Positions 37,201-50,000 of a DNA stretch of 64,000 nt are shown one piece after another. A program made the translations under genes and the position numbers. The notes beneath the pieces were generated by a model that saw nothing but the letters and a program-made list of their open reading frames with translations, ran no database searches and was not told the DNA's origin. The stretch comes from Agrocybe praecox (Eukaryota; Basidiomycota; Agaricomycetes; Agaricales; Agrocybaceae): NCBI GenBank assembly GCA_964017145.1, contig OZ024845.1:3100001-3164000 (forward strand), written 5' to 3'. Numbering within the stretch: the first letter of the stretch is position 1; every line of letters starts with the position of its first letter.

Positions 37201-37263
37201 ATCCCAGCATTAACGAAGCTGGATGAAAAAGGGCGAAATGTCGGTAAAAGTTGAAGGGAGTAG
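34211..37263. other. gene-poor region
   Basis: No gene is supported. The minus strand near 35390-35450 may hold an adenylation-domain remnant. A 63-codon plus-strand frame ending at 36778 (MSKEPKRKSTGFMDVSDLHF...) and an overlapping minus frame at 36425-36847 have no recognised relatives. The A+T-rich stretches are consistent with decayed repeats. Confidence 0.4.
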
Positions 37264-38025
37264 TTACGGGAGAGTAGAAGGGGAATCCGGCTCATGTATA
37301 AATAAGGCCTGGAAGTCGACATCAAAACCATATGTCCTGCTGTAGTCCACAATATATCGCGCCGAGCTTATTACTCGTTGAAGGGAAACACCAACGTCCA
37401 TTAGTTGCTGAATTGTCTCGGGGTAAGGGTATTCCAGCCAGCTGAACTCGAGTTCTGCCTTCTTATCCTGTAAACCGCGGTACAGACCAGTTACACGAGA
37501 ATACTCTTCTTCCAAGTCGGCTGTCCGTGTTGTAACCTGCAGACAGCGGCATAAGAACACCCGGGATAGATCATTTCACGTGTCAGCATATGAACATATA
37601 AGGACTAGTCGAGAAGCGACATTACTTACGAGAGGATTTCGTTCAGGGTCCGGAAGATCGCTCGAGCGGCGATACATGGGACCAGAAATTTTTGGGATGG
37701 GCCAATGGCTCGGGACGCTGACCATCTTCAATTCCTGGGGTCTGCCAGCGGACGGTTTGCGCTCTCCTACTATTCCATCGAGTCCAGTCATAACGGATGA
37801 TCGCTGAGTATGTGATGAGGTGTATGAAGCTTGTGGACGCAAGTAAGGCTTCGATTGGCGTTGTGACTGTCTGGACTTTAGCGATGCAACGGATGCGCTC
37901 TCCCTCATAGCACACTGCTCCATATGAACCTGCATCCTCCATGAAAAAATCCTCTCCATCGCCTCCGGTTCTAGATTGTCTGCACTGCGCTGGTGAAATT
38001 TGAAGCTGGGAAGTTGGAAATGCAT
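37264..38025 (-). CDS. hypothetical protein, two exons
   Basis: I do not recognise the family. Exons 37630-38025 and 37264-37536 join with a consensus intron (CTC|GTAAGT...CTGCAG|GTT) to give 222 residues. The N-terminal half is rich in Ser, Arg and Gln, and basic. The second exon is likely helical (ADLEEEYSRVTGLYRGLQDK) and may form a coiled coil, then continues as a compact ending. There is no signal peptide or membrane segment. The clean splice, long frames and mixed composition support a real gene; the function is unknown. Confidence 0.6.
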
Positions 38026-39185
38026 TTGACAAACGCTGGAGGTAGAAGTGATGACGCTATGAAAAAGAAATAGGGAAGGGAATGGGAAAGGTAGGGCGTA
38101 CCCTCAAGCTTGAAGGACAAAAGAAAAGAAAAGGTTTGTGTTATGCACGAACTTTGAAGGAATGTTTGCTCCGGCGACACGTAATTTTAAGTAAGGTTTT
38201 CTGTGACACGGTTTGTCCGGCCTTCATTCCTTAAATGATAAGGAACGGTCGGTATTACATGTAACATAATCCCATTAGCCCAGCGCGAATCAGTCTCAGA
38301 GCGGTGCTTCTGTACGTGGCAAACTTTTTTTCAATGAGCGCCACGAAATATTTATACCGTTTTATTGCCTACCTTTTTTGGCAATCTAGATTCTATGGAG
38401 CATTACGCGCCCAGAATAACCTTATATGACGATTGCACTCGCATTATGCACAAGCGCTCAGAATTTGGTCCGCAGTAATTTAAACGAAGCAGGTTAAGAC
38501 TAGGTAACGTCCAGACATTGGCCAGACATCGCAAGCTAGGCTTTATTTTGCTCTTTTCTCCCGATCCCGGGCTCAACGCAGACTCTGCCTTTGTAGAAAT
38601 GCTGCGTTGCTGAAATCCAGACATGTGGTAATCTATAATCTCTCAGTATCTTCAGCATCCATGTTTTCTTTACGCCAATCAATCATCAGCTATTATGTGA
38701 TTTGCTCAAGAATTATTAATGAAATACTTCGGGCAATGTGGGGCCCAGGGGAATGAAGGCATACAAATGTCGTACTGACTATACGACAAGTTTTGGTCTT
38801 ACGCTACGTGTGCTCGTAATCAGACTAATATGTATACCTTCAGACCCCTTATCAGAGCGACCATGGCCGTTTCCTTCAGTAATAAACGAAAGATTTAGGC
38901 GTCGCCAAAACCACCTAGGAGCGACCTCCACCCCTCTAGCAGCTTAACTACAATTACGTATGAGGCGGTGTACACTATAAGGCAACTATCTGAAGAAAGA
39001 GAGCCACTTGTGAAGCCGAAATCTCTCCTGATACTAGAACGTAAGACTTAAGTATTATATTTACTGAAGAATTGTCTTGGTTTCTAGGTCGTAAGTATAT
39101 GTGTGCCTCCTTCCTTCTTTTCAGTGACCCTAAGCTTCAGATTCTCATAAAAGCTTCGACATCTCTCCTTCTATTATCATCAAAG
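38026..39185. other. gene-free region
   Basis: No coding sequence is supported. It lies between two divergently oriented small genes and presumably contains their upstream regions. Confidence 0.45.
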
Positions 39186-39402
39186 ATGAAGTTTTTATCT
39201 GCTCTTATAGTATCTGCTCTCACTCAAACTGTCTTTGCTCAAGACAGCTCAGATATTGTAGGGTGGAATGAAGTTTGTAAGTATATTTTGTCCTCTCCGT
39301 TAATGACAACACTTTGCTGATAATCATCGTTTGATAATAGGTGGCACCATTCTGGGCACGGTGGGCATTGTTTTTCACGGTTTTCGACTCAATGCTGAAT
39401 GA
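39186..39402 (+). CDS. small secreted peptide, hypothetical
   Basis: Two exons (39186-39276 and 39341-39402) join at a GTAAGT...AATAG intron to give 50 residues. The first 18 or so form a good signal peptide, MKFLSALIVSALTQTVFA, with cleavage likely after Ala before QDSS. The mature part is about 32 residues with a single Cys. It may be a genuine tiny secreted peptide or the front of a longer secreted protein whose 3' exons have decayed. No family is recognised. Confidence 0.4.
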
Positions 39403-40264
39403 AAGTCAACGCTCTGTGTTCAGAACCCATGTAAGAGAAGCGATGCCCGAACACGTGTAGAAATTATTCTAACTGCTTACCACCAGGTTCCAATCCTCTT
39501 TTGACGTGCTGCTACCTTTACCCGGATTATGGAGTGTACATTTTCCCATTTTTAGGCTATAACAGTGACTGATGACTGACTTCCCGAGGTTTAGTTGTAG
39601 ATTAGCGTGTCCGAAACTCTCGACAGGCTAAAATGGAGGAACAATTCGAAGAAAATCGATGTCAGCGGGATGCACCTTTCGAACCGTGCAGGTCCATCTG
39701 CCGACTTCAACTTGGCATGAGATATGACTGAATGTATTAATCATGTCAAGAGTACTTCAAATTATTTACTTGCAGCCTGAATGAGATTTCTGACATGATT
39801 GAATATATATTACAAGGAAAAGTGTCGCATGTCATCGGAACTAAGCGGCCAACTCGGCTTTGGGATTGAATATTGACGGAGTATGATTCATTCGGCTCCG
39901 ATGTGGCATTTAGGCGCCTTTCATACAACTTGTGCGATTTTATTTGTGTAACAAGTCTAGTTACTCCAAACGCTGAGATAAATTCATATTTAACATAGCT
40001 CAGACGTTCGACAAAGTAGCTCCGTAAATGTCGCTGTAGCACGACACTGCAGTCCTTCTTCACATGTAGAACTCCAATTGTAATTCTTCGGGTGCAGCGG
40101 CATGTAAGTGTTTACTTAGGACTCCGCGTCGACAATCTGATGCCGATGTTTGTTAGGGTTTGCTCGGAAGAATGGATAATGACTGCTCGAATCCTAGATT
40201 TACCCAAATAACCTCATTCTTATCTAACTATCATCAGATACTTGTATATTCCTCGCTAATCCGG
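39403..40264. other. gene-free region
   Basis: Only a minus-strand frame without recognisable content (39746-40063) is seen here. The final part is the upstream region of the secreted protein gene. Confidence 0.4.
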
Positions 40265-41088
40265 ATGCTTCTCGTTCTCGCCTTTATTTATATCATTGGT
40301 TCAACCTTGATGGCTTCAGCGTGCGAAGCAGAGTGCATTTCTGGAATCACACACGCTCTCCTAGGGAATTATTCACGACCTGTCAACATCGCCATGTCCA
40401 ACATAGTGAGGTTCGTTTAACTGTCCATTCTCGAACATTTTTACTAAGGCGATGCCACTAGGCCAACTCTATCGCATCTCAAATCATTCAAAACCCCAAT
40501 GATCAAACAAGTCCATTATCCTACCTCACGCCATTCATCGACGAATACAACAGCAGGTCTTATGATTACATGGTTAACACCATATTCAGAACATACTTTC
40601 ACGGAAAGTGTCAGAATCGCGTCACTGGTATAGACCCACCCGGGTGTCCCAACCCAGATTGTCCCGTGGTTTGCGGTACTTCTGGCTCTATGGTGCACTT
40701 TTACAGCATCTTCCGTTATCGGGCGTTTAACTCTACAGTCAACGTATGGAATGAAATCACCAATCCAAAGTCGGCTACTTATCAGAAAGTGGAGAAAGCC
40801 ATCCTCGCAGCCGCTGGCTCGAGACCTAAAGCGAGGTCCCTCAGATTCCTGCGGTCCCCCATTAATGCGACCTACAAGGGCAACTTAAACCTGCGGGCAC
40901 CATCGGAGCGTTTCCACACCGCCAGAGGACAAGATGCTTTGAAAAGCAATCTACAGGACTTGATCCATCAATTCCGTTCTGTATTAGGTGTAGTGTGTGG
41001 CGGGGACGAGGTTTCCGGGAAAGCCAATGGATTGCCAGAGTGCAGCTGGGAGCAACCATTCAGAGCGTATATGCTGACGTTTCCTTGA
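40265..41088 (+). CDS. secreted cysteine-containing protein, hypothetical
   Basis: Two exons (40265-40405 and 40462-41088) give 255 residues. The intron has a GTGAGG donor and an ACTAG acceptor. The N terminus, MLLVLAFIYIIGSTLMASAC, is a likely signal peptide. The mature protein has about ten Cys, including a cluster PGCPNPDCPVVCG near residue 110, and NxS/T sites (NYS, NST, NAT). This suggests an extracellular, disulphide-bonded glycoprotein. I do not recognise a catalytic domain. Proteins of this kind are common as lineage-specific secreted families in Agaricomycetes. Confidence 0.7.
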
Positions 41089-42185
41089 TCATAGAACTGG
41101 ACCTGTAATCAATCCTTCCTTGTTATGATACACACGGACATTTGCTATACGTCACTTACATGCTATTAAATACCTTATTGACTATCACTATTAACACCTT
41201 CTGTCGATGTTTAATCACTATGCCCATTGCCTTCAATTAGTTTCCGCCTCGCAGTACAAGATTGTCAGACGTAGAGAATGATTTGTTTAGCAAAGAAGTT
41301 CACAGAATTCTTTGGACAAATTCTCGGCAAATAGGAGAAATGTGAAATACACTGAATGGTATGTTGTGAAAATCGCTGCAAGTTGATTCGAAATTCAGGA
41401 GACAGCCAACTTTATCGGGTCTCGAAAAGTACCATGATTATAGATAGCAATCAAGCAGCTGATGTGTTCAGGATATTAGAAGAGCATTCCTAGCATGTAG
41501 TCCATGATTTCTGGTGAGGGAAGAGGTCCGAGAACAGAACGTAAAGCCGCGTAGAACGATAGGACAAAGATGTTACCGATTTTGAAGCGATGATCTCAAG
41601 GTTGCGAGAGATAAGACACTTATCGAAAGGGAATGTTCCTCACATAGAATTGAGATATTTTCTGAGATCCTCGAAAATAAATAAATAAAGATTGTGTTGA
41701 TCGATAGCATGATAGAGCGACTCCTGAATCCAAAGGTAAAGGTGAGATTGAATGACTTGGAAGATGCAGGTAGCAGGTTGTGCAGGGGAGAAAGAGGTGC
41801 AACCTGGAGAAGTGCAGACCAAGTTCCGTTGGTTCCAACTCCCGACTCAGACAACTCGGCGCAAAATTTCAATCTGAGTTTGATCTGAGTTATTTAAGAA
41901 AACAATCAGTAATTTCTGTGGCTGTACATACAGTCGCGTGTCACGTCATCATCTATGTGACGTGTCCTTACAACTTCCCAAATCGCCAGCGCACAAAGGC
42001 TTTTTCTTTTCTCTTACAACTGTCACCGGCGCCTTGCTTCTCCTTTATTTTCTTTCGGAGCCGCCTTAGAAAAGTACTTTAACGGAACGTAAGTACCCAC
42101 CCACGAATCTAAGGAGATTGACCTGAATATTTTGTGTACAGAAAGCTACACCCTTTCATTACCACCGGAAAACCTAATCATAGGA
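41089..42185. other. gene-free region
   Basis: Overlapping short frames on both strands at 41573-42082 show no recognisable protein. The last ~200 bases are the SEC62 upstream region. Confidence 0.45.
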
Positions 42186-43116
42186 CATGGAACAGCAGGC
42201 GAAAGCACCACCTGATATCAAGAAAATTGCCCAATTTCTTCGAGGCGGAAATGCAGGCATGAAGGTCCGCGTGGGCGCCTTGAATGGGAAGCGTTTGGAT
42301 TACTTCAAAGGTACGTGCTTTGTGGGGTATCGCGCTGTACATTGACTAAAGATTTGAGCAAAATAGGCAAATCCGCCATCAAGGCTCTGCTCTCTCCAGC
42401 CTTCGCCAAAGTCAAGGGTGCACAAAAAGTAACATCCGAAGCGGAAGCGCAAACAATACTGCAAGCTGTCAATGCTTTCGCCTTCTTCCTCCGCGTACAA
42501 CGTGGTGGACCAACAGGATCATCGTCTTCGTCGCCTAAAGCTCTTCAAATTATCCCTGAGCAAATGTTCGCGCCCGATGAATACTACGCGTGGTTCTATG
42601 AAGGTTCGCAGTGGACGACATATGCCGGAGGTATCCTCATGGTCGCTATCATGCTTGCTGGTGTCATGTTTCCTCTCTGGCCGCCCATCATGCGTTTGGG
42701 CGTGTGGTACCTTAGTATCGGCATGTTGGGCCTCATTGGTTTATTCTTTGCTATTGCTATTGTCCGCCTCATCTTCTACGTTATCACACTCGTCGTCGCC
42801 AATCCAGGAATTTGGATATTCCCTCAATTATTCGCCGACGTTGGATTCGTGCGTCGTCTTCAAACTTTTTTTAGATATGTTTCACTAATCTATGATATTA
42901 TAGGTGGAATCCTTCATCCCATTATGGGAGTGGGATCTTCCCAAGAAGAAGTCCAAGAAAAAGAAAGAGAAGGGCACTTCATCCAAGAAGGAGAAAGGAG
43001 TGACCGAGAAACACGCAGACAACGGAGGAGCTTTCATCGAAGAGGTTGTCGAGTCGGAGGAATCCCGACCAGCTAGTCGTAGAGCTCGTATAGAAGAAGT
43101 CGAGGATGACGATTGA
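42186..43116 (+). CDS. SEC62: SEC62, ER protein-translocation subunit
   Basis: Sec62 works with Sec61 and Sec63 in post-translational import into the ER. Three exons (42186-42310, 42368-42848, 42904-43116) give 272 residues. The order is a cytosolic N terminus (IAQFLRGG, VRVGALNGKRLDYFKG), two adjacent membrane segments (WTTYAGGILMVAIMLAGVMF and YLSIGMLGLIGLFFAIAIVR) and the typical IWIFPQLFADVGFVESF. The tail is basic and then acidic (KKKSKKKKEKG... EEVEDDD). The length and topology match fungal Sec62. Intron 2 removes 55 bases right after ADVGF and restores the conserved VESFIPLWEWD. Confidence 0.95.
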
Positions 43117-45249
43117 CGGAATGTACGTCTGTAGCTGTGATTCCTAATTGTTTTGTCGACATTACATATATATTCTATTACATTTCCACATTTTGTAATT
43201 TTTTCAGGTTCTGTTTTGCTCAGGGGTGGTTTGTTTCTTCTTAATTTATTGTCGGTTTTTCATTTTACTCGTTGGCCTAGGTCTATCATCCACCTCTAGC
43301 CTGAAATCTTCGAGGTGTTTATTTTATTCAGTCACGCCTTTGCGGTCTAATGCTGGTAACTTTGCGCCAATCAAAGACCTAGGACTAATGTACCGCCATC
43401 ATGTAAGTCTAATTGAACATCACGCCACGCGTTAGCTGGCGCCGCTTGCGAATAGCGGGAGCTGGCATCTCAATTTTGCTGCATATGAGTGAGCTAAACT
43501 TCTGTGCCCGAGGCGAGCATGAGAGGAACCACACGAAACTTGGAACTAAGCGCCCAGCGTACTAAACTTATTCCGGGTAATTTTAACGAATGGGCGAGGA
43601 CTATTTACGGCCGTTTTCATAACCATATGCCATCATACCAAAAATACACGTGCAGGCCGTTCTCGAAACTTAAGCTTGAAGGGCATGCCGAAAGCGAATG
43701 AGAACGAGAACTAGAACTCCGCTAAAAGTTGACCGGTATCCCTGAAGCGATTCAAATTCAGTCAAATTCCGACCCACCTGTAATTTTAAATTTGTATCCA
43801 TACACAGTACGTACTTATCATGAGCGTGCGCGTACGTTATCTTTTCTCGGTTGAGTGTGTATGTATGTAAAGGCACACGTGCTACACTGAATAGTCGCTT
43901 AAAAGTTAATAAGGTGTACCCTCGGAATTTTTGCTGTACGAAAATTGGTTGGGGTTGTAATTAAACATAAGCGCCGACAGAATAGTGTGGACTCTGGCCT
44001 TTTGGCATCACTTCCAACGGAGCACACCTATTTCAATTTTAAGCATTGGCTACTACTTAAGTTACGTATCTATGTATTGCTCACCGGGAAAACGGTGCAT
44101 ACCTCACCGCTCCTAGTCGATCATCGAAGCCGGCTAGAGCGATTTACGGAAGCGAAGTGATGTACCCAGGCCTTGCCCGAAGTGTACACTACCTGTATCC
44201 ATTATTTTTCCGCTTAAAGGCACGTGCTGACACGGGATCTAATTACAGACCCCTAACGCCAGGAATCGACAGAAACTGGACATATATGGGAGGGTTAAAG
44301 CTAGATGCTAGATGTCACAAAACAGTGCCACAAATAATGAGTTTGTCGTCAGGGCCCGCGCTCATTGGACACCACTTTTATAGAGGCGAACTCAATTCTG
44401 CACCCTGCTCCATTGCCGCAAAGGTTTCCAAGTACTAAGCCAGCAGAGAAAAAAGTGACACTAATGCTTATGATCTGCATTGTTCCGAAGGAACGGAATA
44501 AGCCGAATATATGTAGTTGGTAATCTCCGCTCTTGCCTTGCTGGCTTTCATTCCCGACTGAACACTACGGTGCCTCAGGCCTCAGGACCAAGTACTATGA
44601 GCGTCGGCCACCGAGGCCATGCTCGTTGCATGCTGGGCTCCACAAACCTATTGAAGCGTTTCATCGTTATGTGAGTCCCAATCGGAGGGGACCGTCGGGT
44701 GGTTGTCTATTTTATGAGCGGTAAATGACGTAGCTTGAAGCTAATATGTAGTCCTTTTTTATAATGTCAATTTGCAACATGACCGTTGGATCTCCCTCAA
44801 TAATGCAGTCAGTCCTGTAACAAATCTATTAGCGATAGCAGCGTCTTATATTGAGGCGCGTGTTGTCTATTTCACTTACTTAGCCCCCGCATTATGTTTT
44901 CTTTGAACTTTCGTTTCAATCGCGTGTCTTACACGGAGAGTTACAGACATACATATAGGAGATGCACGATGGGAGCCGAAGTATCGAACTGTGACGGTAT
45001 CCGTACATATGTATATAGTTGTACGGCAACCCTGAAGCGGCTAACGTTAACAGTTTTTGTGACCTTACCACAGGATCTAGTAGGTCCTCACAATCTCCTG
45101 ACCCTTCCATCTTATTTATACGACGATGAGTTGACCGTACCTACTCTTTCCTTCCCTAGGTCAATCTAAGTGGGTATTGTTTATCTACTTGTAAGCATCA
45201 TCATCGTTGGCCCTCGCTTAATCCTCTTTCTTTCCTTAGTTTTTTCAAA
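43117..45249. other. gene-free region
   Basis: More than 2 kb contain only short frames (up to about 93 codons) with no recognised content. Neither a TE end nor a convincing repeat was found by eye. Confidence 0.45.
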
Positions 45250-46419
45250 ATGATCTATTACATCGAAAGATCGATTCGCCTACCTCAAGAGCTCTCTGAC
45301 CAGATCATTGGGCACCTTCAAAACGACTCGACGTCTCTCAAAGAATGCAGTCTCGTATGCAGATCCTGGCTCGCGTCCAGTCGCGTCCATCTATTCCGCA
45401 CCTTGCTCTTCAATGCGACTAACGCAGCGGTCCTCGCATCCATCATCAATCAGCCCCCAGGGTCCACCATCGCCCCCTATGTCAAGCGCATTGACTTTCA
45501 AGAAGCCCATCAATTCTTCATGAAAATCTCGCCCCATTCCTTTTTACACCACTTTGCGGAGACGTTAACGCATGTTCACATTTCAAACACGTTCCTTGAC
45601 TCGTTTATAAGTCTCGTCGATATCCTATGCTCCTTTCCATACCTCCAGTCAGTGTCCCTCGAGCATGTCGCATGGAACGGATCGTACTCCACGGAAGAGG
45701 CCAAGAAGCCGAGAAAATGGATATCCAATTCTGTTACACACCTTCGTTTCAAGCATACCCCGCTGGCACAGATCATGGTATGGCTACAATCCCATTCTGT
45801 ACGCCCGACGTTCCCGAGGATTACTCACGTCGAGGTGGACCAAATTGAAGAGAAGGAGGTGCCACACGTCGGTAGGTATCTGCTTATTATAGGGACTTCG
45901 GCGAAGTATGCTTCATTGGCATTCGGACTCAGCGAGTATGGGTACACCCATATGTGTCCTTATGAGCCCAGACAACCTTCGGATATGAAGTCGGAAGCAC
46001 ATTTATTGAAGGCGAGCGCGATGAACCTTTATACGATGGCGTTTGGGATTCCGGTGTGCAGCTACATGTCCGCATTCATGGTTCTCGAAACTTTTCGAAT
46101 GGAAGGTTTCCTCGACTCCTCCCTTCCTGAGCAGACCACTGCACTATTCTGGACCCCTCGTATCCTCGGCTCAATACAATCGACCATCGTCACTAGGGTT
46201 ATACTTCAGTTGAAGATAGATAGGGCAGGCGACTTAGACAAGTACAACGTCAATTGGGATTTTATTGACCAGGTACTATCAACGGAGACGTATTCGAATT
46301 TACGCACATTGGATTTCGAAGTCGTAGGCAGGGCAGATTTGGACGGTATTGGCAGTCTGATTTCTTTCAGACTTCCTATACTCGCAAGGCGCGACATGCT
46401 TGGCTTCTTCAAATCATAG
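45250..46419 (+). CDS. F-box protein, Agaricomycete type (second copy)
   Basis: This is an intronless gene of 389 residues. The F-box (LPQELSDQIIGHLQND, then CSLVCRSWLASSRVHLFRTL) would dock to Skp1. The C-terminal part, with many Leu and conserved DLDKYNVNWDFIDQVLST, aligns along its length with 12588-13760. The two are therefore family members, though well diverged. It lies about 650 bases before the tandem reductases, just as the other copy lies near a reductase arm. The target is unknown. Confidence 0.87.
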   Translation: MIYYIERSIRLPQELSDQIIGHLQNDSTSLKECSLVCRSWLASSRVHLFRTLLFNATNAAVLASIINQPPGSTIAPYVKRIDFQEAHQFFMKISPHSFLHHFAETLTHVHISNTFLDSFISLVDILCSFPYLQSVSLEHVAWNGSYSTEEAKKPRKWISNSVTHLRFKHTPLAQIMVWLQSHSVRPTFPRITHVEVDQIEEKEVPHVGRYLLIIGTSAKYASLAFGLSEYGYTHMCPYEPRQPSDMKSEAHLLKASAMNLYTMAFGIPVCSYMSAFMVLETFRMEGFLDSSLPEQTTALFWTPRILGSIQSTIVTRVILQLKIDRAGDLDKYNVNWDFIDQVLSTETYSNLRTLDFEVVGRADLDGIGSLISFRLPILARRDMLGFFKS

Positions 46420-47073
46420 TACCAGCATTGAACGTCATTTTATTGCACTTATAAGTAATTTACCGTCATTATATTTAATGCATATCATATATATCTGTGT
46501 GTAGGTGTAGAAATGTACATACTTGGATTTAGAGCCTCATGACACACCAATGCTCTATGACAAAGGGTGAACCCAAGGTGAATGCTTCGAGCACCGTGAC
46601 GCGTTGCGGGTCGGACTTGTACCCACGTGCTCATGCCGTTCCCGGCGGTGGGCCGTTGATTCTTGAAGACGAGTCGAAACTCGGGCCGGCGACTGCTCAC
46701 TGGTCAGCAACTTTCCCGCCATGTGATGGTTTATAATTTCCAAAAGACATCGGCACAAGCAATACAGCGATCAAAGGATGAAGTAGTGAGTTGCTATTTC
46801 TCTCTCCTTTCCATGCGCTCCAGCAGTATCCGGTATTCTAGAAGGCTGCATTTTGGAGAGTAATGGATGATCACGCTCCCCGACGGCAGAGATTCCGTGG
46901 CGCGCGGCAAAAAATATGTTTTATACATTTTTAACCCGTTAGTAAGTCAACGGTGTAATCGGCTGATACTACTGTAACTGTAAATATCGGTTTCGTGGTG
47001 ATCATTTTGTCCACCGTACGCATGAAGTTAGTGGACAATCCACATTCGGAAGAAAGATAAAAGGACGGCAAGC
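46420..47073. other. intergenic region
   Basis: It lies between the F-box gene and the first tandem reductase, which share a strand. No gene was seen; short frames at 46485-46863 are not supported. Confidence 0.5.
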
Positions 47074-50000
47074 ATGGAAGTGGACCTTCAAGCTTCAAGC
47101 TCCATGATGGACTCACCCCGTATTTTACCACAACCTCCTCAAACACAGGCCCTTTCTTCAAAAACCTTCACTCCCCCGCTGCTAGACGGAGCACTTACTC
47201 TTCCTGAACTATATGATTGGCATCTAAAGAATACAAGTAATCATCCACTCTTTATCTTCCATCGTTCCAATGACCAAGAGAATAGGACAATACTATGGCC
47301 TGAGGCAGTCAGAGCTGTTCACACCGGCGCAAGGTTTATTCGAAAGGCTATGGGGTGGAAAGCGGGACTCAAGCACAGGCCCGTCGTCGCAATTTTAGCC
47401 GCTTCAGGTGAGCACATTCTTTCAAGTACAGGCCAGATTGACTTAAATCCAGGTTAGATACTATCACATATTTCACGACGACGATGGCTGTCATGCGCGC
47501 AGGCTATATCGCCTTTCCGATTTCGCCGAGAAATTCCTCAGCTGCCGTGGCGCATCTTATCAGCAAAGTCGATGTGAAATTTGTTCTCCTTGGTAACGAC
47601 TATCCAGTAAAAAATCTCGGTAAAGAGGCTGTGAAGTTCTTAGAGGAGCATCATCCTCATATCGCCAAACCGGAGTTTGTCCCAATTCCTGTTTTTGAGG
47701 ATCTATTTTTAGATTCACCCCAAGACGCTGATGATATACCATACGAGAAGCCTGGGCAAGAGGACATTGCAATGTATCTGCATTCTTCAGGTATGTACTA
47801 CTTCGCGGTTATCAATAGCCATCATCTAATGTTATAACGCAGGTTCTACCGCATTTCCGAAGCCCATACCCTGGACGAACTTTCGTTTTACCCAACTTGC
47901 TCTAATTCCCTATTTCGGAGGACGTGATTTGACTGGTTTAATTTGGTCTGCGCATGTCATGCCAATGTTTCACGGCATGGGTATCTTAAATTTATGCTGG
48001 ACGGTGAGTACTTTGATCTTGAAACTGCTCTGCAGGTCATATATCCTTGTCTAGGCTTCGTGTGGAATCGTCGTTAGCGCGTTCGAGCCTAAAGTGCCTG
48101 CTACCTTTCCTACCGCACAGAATCATTTTGAATCAGCCGTGGCATGTAACAGCGATATAATTCTTTGCGTTCCAGCTATAATCGAGGTAGATGTTCAAAT
48201 ATTTCTCATGCATATTTTTGCTGAACCTTTTGCACGCTCAATCCAGGAATGGTCACGCAAACCAGAGTATGTAGAATGGTTAGCGACCAGAGAGGGTGCA
48301 GTCAGTTTTCTACTCTCTATCGCTGACCACCAAATCATCGTTAATTTTGTAGCTTTTTGGAGGTGGCCCGCTCAATAAAGCTATTGGGGATTACTTGACT
48401 TCTAAAGGTGTTTCCATCTGGAACCTTTACGGGTCGACGGAGGGTGGTATTATGAGTCCAATCCTACCAGGTAGTTTTTATGTGGTCCCTATACAGAATT
48501 CTAAACTGTGATTCACTAATTTACTCAAAAGTGGCTAAGGCAGGATATGATTGGGAATACTTCTGGTTCCCGAGAAATATCAAGCCCGAAATGGTCCCTC
48601 AAGGAAATGGAACTTACGAGTTCGTCATGGTCGTACGCATTCTTACGTCTCTTCTATATAACTCTAGTGCTAACCTCGAAGTCACGAATAACACTCCAAT
48701 CTTCTAGAGTAATCCATTTTGTGAACCCTCCGTAATAAACACGAAGGTGAACGGTGTCAAATCATACGCCACATCTGATTTGTTTGTCAAACACCCTGAG
48801 AAACCTGGATATTGGAAGGTGTACGGACGAGCGGATGACCAGATCATGCATAACAGTGGGGAGAAGGTTCGTCTATCTTGCCCGTTGCATATTTACTCAC
48901 ATAGCATATAACTGTCTTTATTAGACAAATCCGGGACCATTAGGTACGTGTCGCTCAACATTAACGATAGATTAACTCCGCCTGATTGTTATTAATGCAG
49001 AAAACATACTGAACCAAGACCTTCATGTCCAGTCGGCCGTGATGTTTGGACGTGGTCAATTCCAAGCCGGAATACTCATTGATCCGAAGGCAGAGTACAA
49101 ATTTGACCCTCTGGACGAGATAAAGTTGGCGGAGTTCAGGAATGCAATTTGGTTAGCTTCCTCCGTATATCAGTTCATTTCTTGCTAACTAATCATCATA
49201 ATTAAATCAGGCCCACAGTCCAAAAAATGAACAAGTTCGCCCCTCAACATTCTCGGCTATTCAAAGAAGTACGTCGGAGATTTACAGTAATTCAATCTCC
49301 GAATTTGACTTGGTGTTTCATTCCGCGTAGATGATCATAGTTTGCAATCCTTCTAAGCCTTTTCAATATACCGCGAAGAATACACCTCGTCGTCAAGTGA
49401 TTATTAATGACTACGAAAAGGAGATCAAGGCGCTATATGATGCAGTGGCTGATAGCGTTCAGGCTGGTATTCCTTCCCCCGATAAATGGGACCTTGCGGG
49501 GACGCTCAATTTTGTTCGCATCGTCGTGAACAAGGTCTTGACGCGCGATGCAGAAGACGATCTTGATATTTTCCAACAAGGATGCGACAGGTGAGTGACT
49601 TTCCACTCATGATTAATTCTTTATCATGCGCTGATATTATCGACAAGTTTACAAGCAACATGGATTCGTAATACTTTGTTTAGAGCTCTGCGGGACTCGT
49701 TTAAAATTGACACTCGGACGCTCATTGACAGCTTCGTATATGAGTACCCGACAATCAACTCTATGGCATTGGTTCTCTGCCAAATTGTCACTGGCACTGC
49801 AAACATGTTGTCAGGCAACAAGATGGCTACTCGAGCGACAGCGATGCATGCCATGGTCAAGAAATACACCCAGGCGTCGGAGTTTATCACCAGTCCTCGC
49901 AACAACAATCTCAACGCCGTAGCTGATAACGGGGACACTGTTCTGGTCACAGGTACAACTGGCGCATTGGGGTCTTATATTCTAGCAGAGCTCGCACATA

